Positions 5,087 to 6,586 of a DNA stretch of 6,586 bases are shown one piece after another. The stretch comes from Pseudomonadota bacterium. Its GTDB lineage: Bacteria; Pseudomonadota; Alphaproteobacteria; Reyranellales; Reyranellaceae. Numbering within the stretch: position 1 is the stretch's first letter; each line of letters starts with the position of its first letter. A program made the translations under genes and the position numbers. Under the pieces are notes generated by a model that ran no database searches, had not been told where the DNA came from, and worked only from the letters and a program-made list of their open reading frames with translations. The DNA is taken from the NCBI GenBank assembly GCA_023416135.1, contig JAEZIF010000096.1:1-6586 (forward strand), given 5' to 3'.

Positions 5087-5142
5087 CGACATGCGGGCCA
5101 AACTCCGGGCCGTTTTTGGTAACCGGAGGACCCCGCATGTCG
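5087..5142 (+). promoter_or_regulatory. Nested hairpin enclosing the Shine-Dalgarno and start codon of the aldehyde dehydrogenase gene
   Basis: An 11-bp perfect inverted repeat, CGACATGCGGG (5087-5097) and CCCGCATGTCG (5132-5142), encloses a second perfect 6-bp repeat, CTCCGG (5103-5108) and CCGGAG (5123-5128). In mRNA the outer stem pairs the start codon ATG (5137-5139). The inner stem pairs four bases of the Shine-Dalgarno GGAGGA (5125-5130). The internal loop is 5 and 3 nucleotides, and the apical loop is 14 nucleotides including a run of five U. Closed, this fold should hide the ribosome entry site, which suggests translational control by a ligand, temperature, a protein or ribosome traffic from ahpD. 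The structure is seen directly; the function is inferred. A DNA-level operator is an alternative. Nothing else of note lies between ahpD and this gene (5061-5086). Confidence 0.5.
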
Positions 5143-6586
5143 ATGAGCGCCACACAGACCAATCCGCAGGCTCACTCCGTTTCCCCGAAGGGCATGCTGA
5201 TCGGCGGCCAATGGGGCGACAGCGCTTCGGGCGCGCGCCTCACCGTCGAGAATCCTGCCAAGAAGACCGCGGGCGCCGAGGTGCCGCGCGGCAACGCGGC
5301 CGACGTCGATCGCGCTGTCGTGGCCGCCACCAAGGCCTTTGCCGAATGGCGCAAGGTGCCGCCGCGCGAGCGCGGCAAGGTGCTGCTGAAGATCGCCGAG
5401 GCGTTGCAGGCGCGCACCGAGGAGATGGCACGCACCATCGCACTCGAGACGGGCAATGCGCTGCGCACCCAGGCCCGCGGCGAAGCCAACCTCACCGCCG
5501 ACATCTTCCGCTACTTCGGGGGGCTCGGCAGCGAGCTCAAGGGCGAGACCATCCCGCTCGGCGAGCATGTGCTGTCATACACGCGCCGCGAACCGCTGGG
5601 CGTGGTCGGCGCCATCATCCCGTGGAACGCGCCGGTCATGCTCGCCGCGCTGAAGATCGCGCCGGCGCTGTGCGCGGGCAACACCATGGTGATGAAAGCG
5701 GCCGAGGATGCGCCGATCGGCGTGCTTCTGCTGGCCGAGATCTGCCAGCAGTTCCTGCCGCCCGGCGTGCTGAACCTGCTGACCGGCTTCGGTGAGGAGG
5801 TGGGTGGACCGCTGCTCAATCACCCGGGCGTTCGCAAGCTCTCGTTCACGGGCTCGACGGAGGTCGGCAAGATCGTCATGCGTGCCGCAGCGGAGCGCAT
5901 CGTGCCGGTGTCCCTGGAGCTCGGTGGCAAGAGCCCGTCGATCGTCTATCCCGACGTCGACGAGGACTGGGCGGTCGACGGCATCATCGCCGCCATGCGC
6001 TTCACGCGGCAGAGCCAGAGCTGCACGGCGGGCTCGCGGCTCTTCCTGCACGAGGACATCTTCGATTCCTTCCTCGGCAAGCTCGAGAAGAAGACAACGT
6101 CGCTCAAGATCGGCGACCCGCTCGACGAGAAGACCGACATCGGCACCATCATCAACAACAAGCAGTTCGCCAAGGTCTGCAAGTATGTCGACGAAGGCCT
6201 GAAGCGCTCCGACGCCAAGCTGGTGTTCGGCGGCCTGCCCCCCAAGAGCGGTCCGCTGAGCGAGGGCTACTTCGCCATTCCGACAGTGTTCGCCGACCGC
6301 TCCAACGACTGGCGACTGGCGCGTGAGGAGATTTTCGGGCCGGTGCTGGTGGCGATCCGCTGGAGCGACGAGGCTGAGGCGATCCGCATGGCCAACGACA
6401 GCCATTACGGCCTCGCGGCTTACGTATGGACGCACGACATCGGCGCGGGGCTGCGCACGGCGCACGCCATCGAATCGGGCTGGGTGCAGGTCAACCAGGG
6501 CCTCGGCCAGGTGCCGGGCATGTCCTACGGCGGCTACAAGCAGAGCGGCATCGGCCGCGAGTTCTCGCTCGAGGGCATGCTCGACA
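5137..6586 (+). CDS. NAD(P)-dependent aldehyde dehydrogenase (3' end cut by the window)
   Basis: The 483 visible codons cover nearly all of an ALDH-superfamily enzyme (usual length about 480-500), which oxidises an aldehyde to its acid with NAD(P)+. Landmarks occur in the expected order. Asn164 in IIPWNAPVM helps stabilise the oxyanion. FTGSTEVG is at 237-244 in the cofactor fold. Glu261 is the general base in LELGGKSP, and Cys296 is the nucleophile in QSQSCTAGSR. Glu398 in EEIFGPV contacts the nicotinamide ribose. The visible end, GGYKQSGIGREFSLEG, is the normal C-terminal signature, so only about 10-20 residues are missing. Substrate is not predictable. ATG 5137 has GGAGGA (5125-5130) six bases ahead. 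A second in-frame ATG at 5143 lies just outside the leader hairpin and could be an alternative start. The gene follows ahpD by 76 bp; read-through from ahpCD is possible. Confidence 0.95.
   Translation, partial: MSMSATQTNPQAHSVSPKGMLIGGQWGDSASGARLTVENPAKKTAGAEVPRGNAADVDRAVVAATKAFAEWRKVPPRERGKVLLKIAEALQARTEEMARTIALETGNALRTQARGEANLTADIFRYFGGLGSELKGETIPLGEHVLSYTRREPLGVVGAIIPWNAPVMLAALKIAPALCAGNTMVMKAAEDAPIGVLLLAEICQQFLPPGVLNLLTGFGEEVGGPLLNHPGVRKLSFTGSTEVGKIVMRAAAERIVPVSLELGGKSPSIVYPDVDEDWAVDGIIAAMRFTRQSQSCTAGSRLFLHEDIFDSFLGKLEKKTTSLKIGDPLDEKTDIGTIINNKQFAKVCKYVDEGLKRSDAKLVFGGLPPKSGPLSEGYFAIPTVFADRSNDWRLAREEIFGPVLVAIRWSDEAEAIRMANDSHYGLAAYVWTHDIGAGLRTAHAIESGWVQVNQGLGQVPGMSYGGYKQSGIGREFSLEGMLD

Noticed and set aside
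5096..5117. Intrinsic terminator for ahpCD (GGCC, 8-base loop, GGCC, then GTTTTT)
   Set aside because: The stem is only 4 bp and competes with the far stronger nested 11-bp and 6-bp stems; the T-run falls in the apical loop of that structure. It could be an alternative fold but is not a convincing terminator.
4359..5162. 267-codon minus-strand open frame across ahpC-ahpD and its neighbour at 3923-4648
   Set aside because: Both are antisense to ahpC/ahpD, and their composition follows from the codon bias of those genes.
5575..6465. 296-codon minus-strand open frame inside the aldehyde dehydrogenase gene
   Set aside because: The plus strand encodes an unmistakable ALDH with all catalytic residues; the antisense frame shows only His/Arg/Asp-rich sequence without motifs.
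1..6586. CRISPR arrays, tRNA or rRNA genes, tandem repeats, toxin-antitoxin or defence systems
   Set aside because: No regularly spaced direct repeats, tRNA cloverleaf features, rRNA-like stretches or proteins of such systems were seen; apart from the IS end the window reads as metabolic and stress-response chromosome.

Overview
The window is a high-GC stretch of bacterial chromosome that most resembles an alphaproteobacterium (rhizobial or Reyranella-like). This rests on base composition, the protein styles and a TTAGAA-N3-TTCTAA box of the alphaproteobacterial Irr/Fur type. The genus is inference. No RNA gene or CRISPR array was found. Six complete genes, two edge-truncated genes and one insertion-sequence end can be supported.

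Left edge (1-568): the 5' part of an IS481-family insertion sequence on the minus strand, with the first 158 residues of its transposase. The element appears to end at 562, next to TCTAGT, which fits the NCTAGN target known for IS481. Between the element and the next gene (569-860) there is no intact gene. On the minus strand there is a 43-codon Gln/Pro-rich open stretch whose TAG stop lies inside the IS target site; it may be the surviving tail of a deleted gene.

Left-centre (861-3343): a plus-strand gene for an unrecognised 193-residue protein converges on a minus-strand pair, and the two stop codons interlock. The pair encodes a secreted family-3 (amino-acid type) ABC solute-binding protein followed 24 bp later by a luciferase-like flavin oxidoreductase. 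No permease or ATPase gene accompanies the binding protein in the window.

Centre-right (3424-5060): across an 80-bp divergent intergenic region lies a VOC-fold (glyoxalase/dioxygenase-like) protein. A 94-bp AT-richer gap follows, holding a plausible sigma-70 promoter overlapped by the TTAGAA-N3-TTCTAA palindrome, and then ahpC-ahpD. These form a two-gene operon for an AhpC peroxiredoxin of the mycobacterial type and its AhpD partner. The pair supplies peroxide reduction without an AhpF flavoprotein.

Right edge (5061-6586): a nearly complete NAD(P)-dependent aldehyde dehydrogenase, cut by the window end. Its leader contains the most striking non-coding signal: a nested inverted repeat with an 11-bp perfect outer stem that includes the start codon and a 6-bp inner stem that covers much of the Shine-Dalgarno sequence. 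It is a candidate RNA switch controlling translation.
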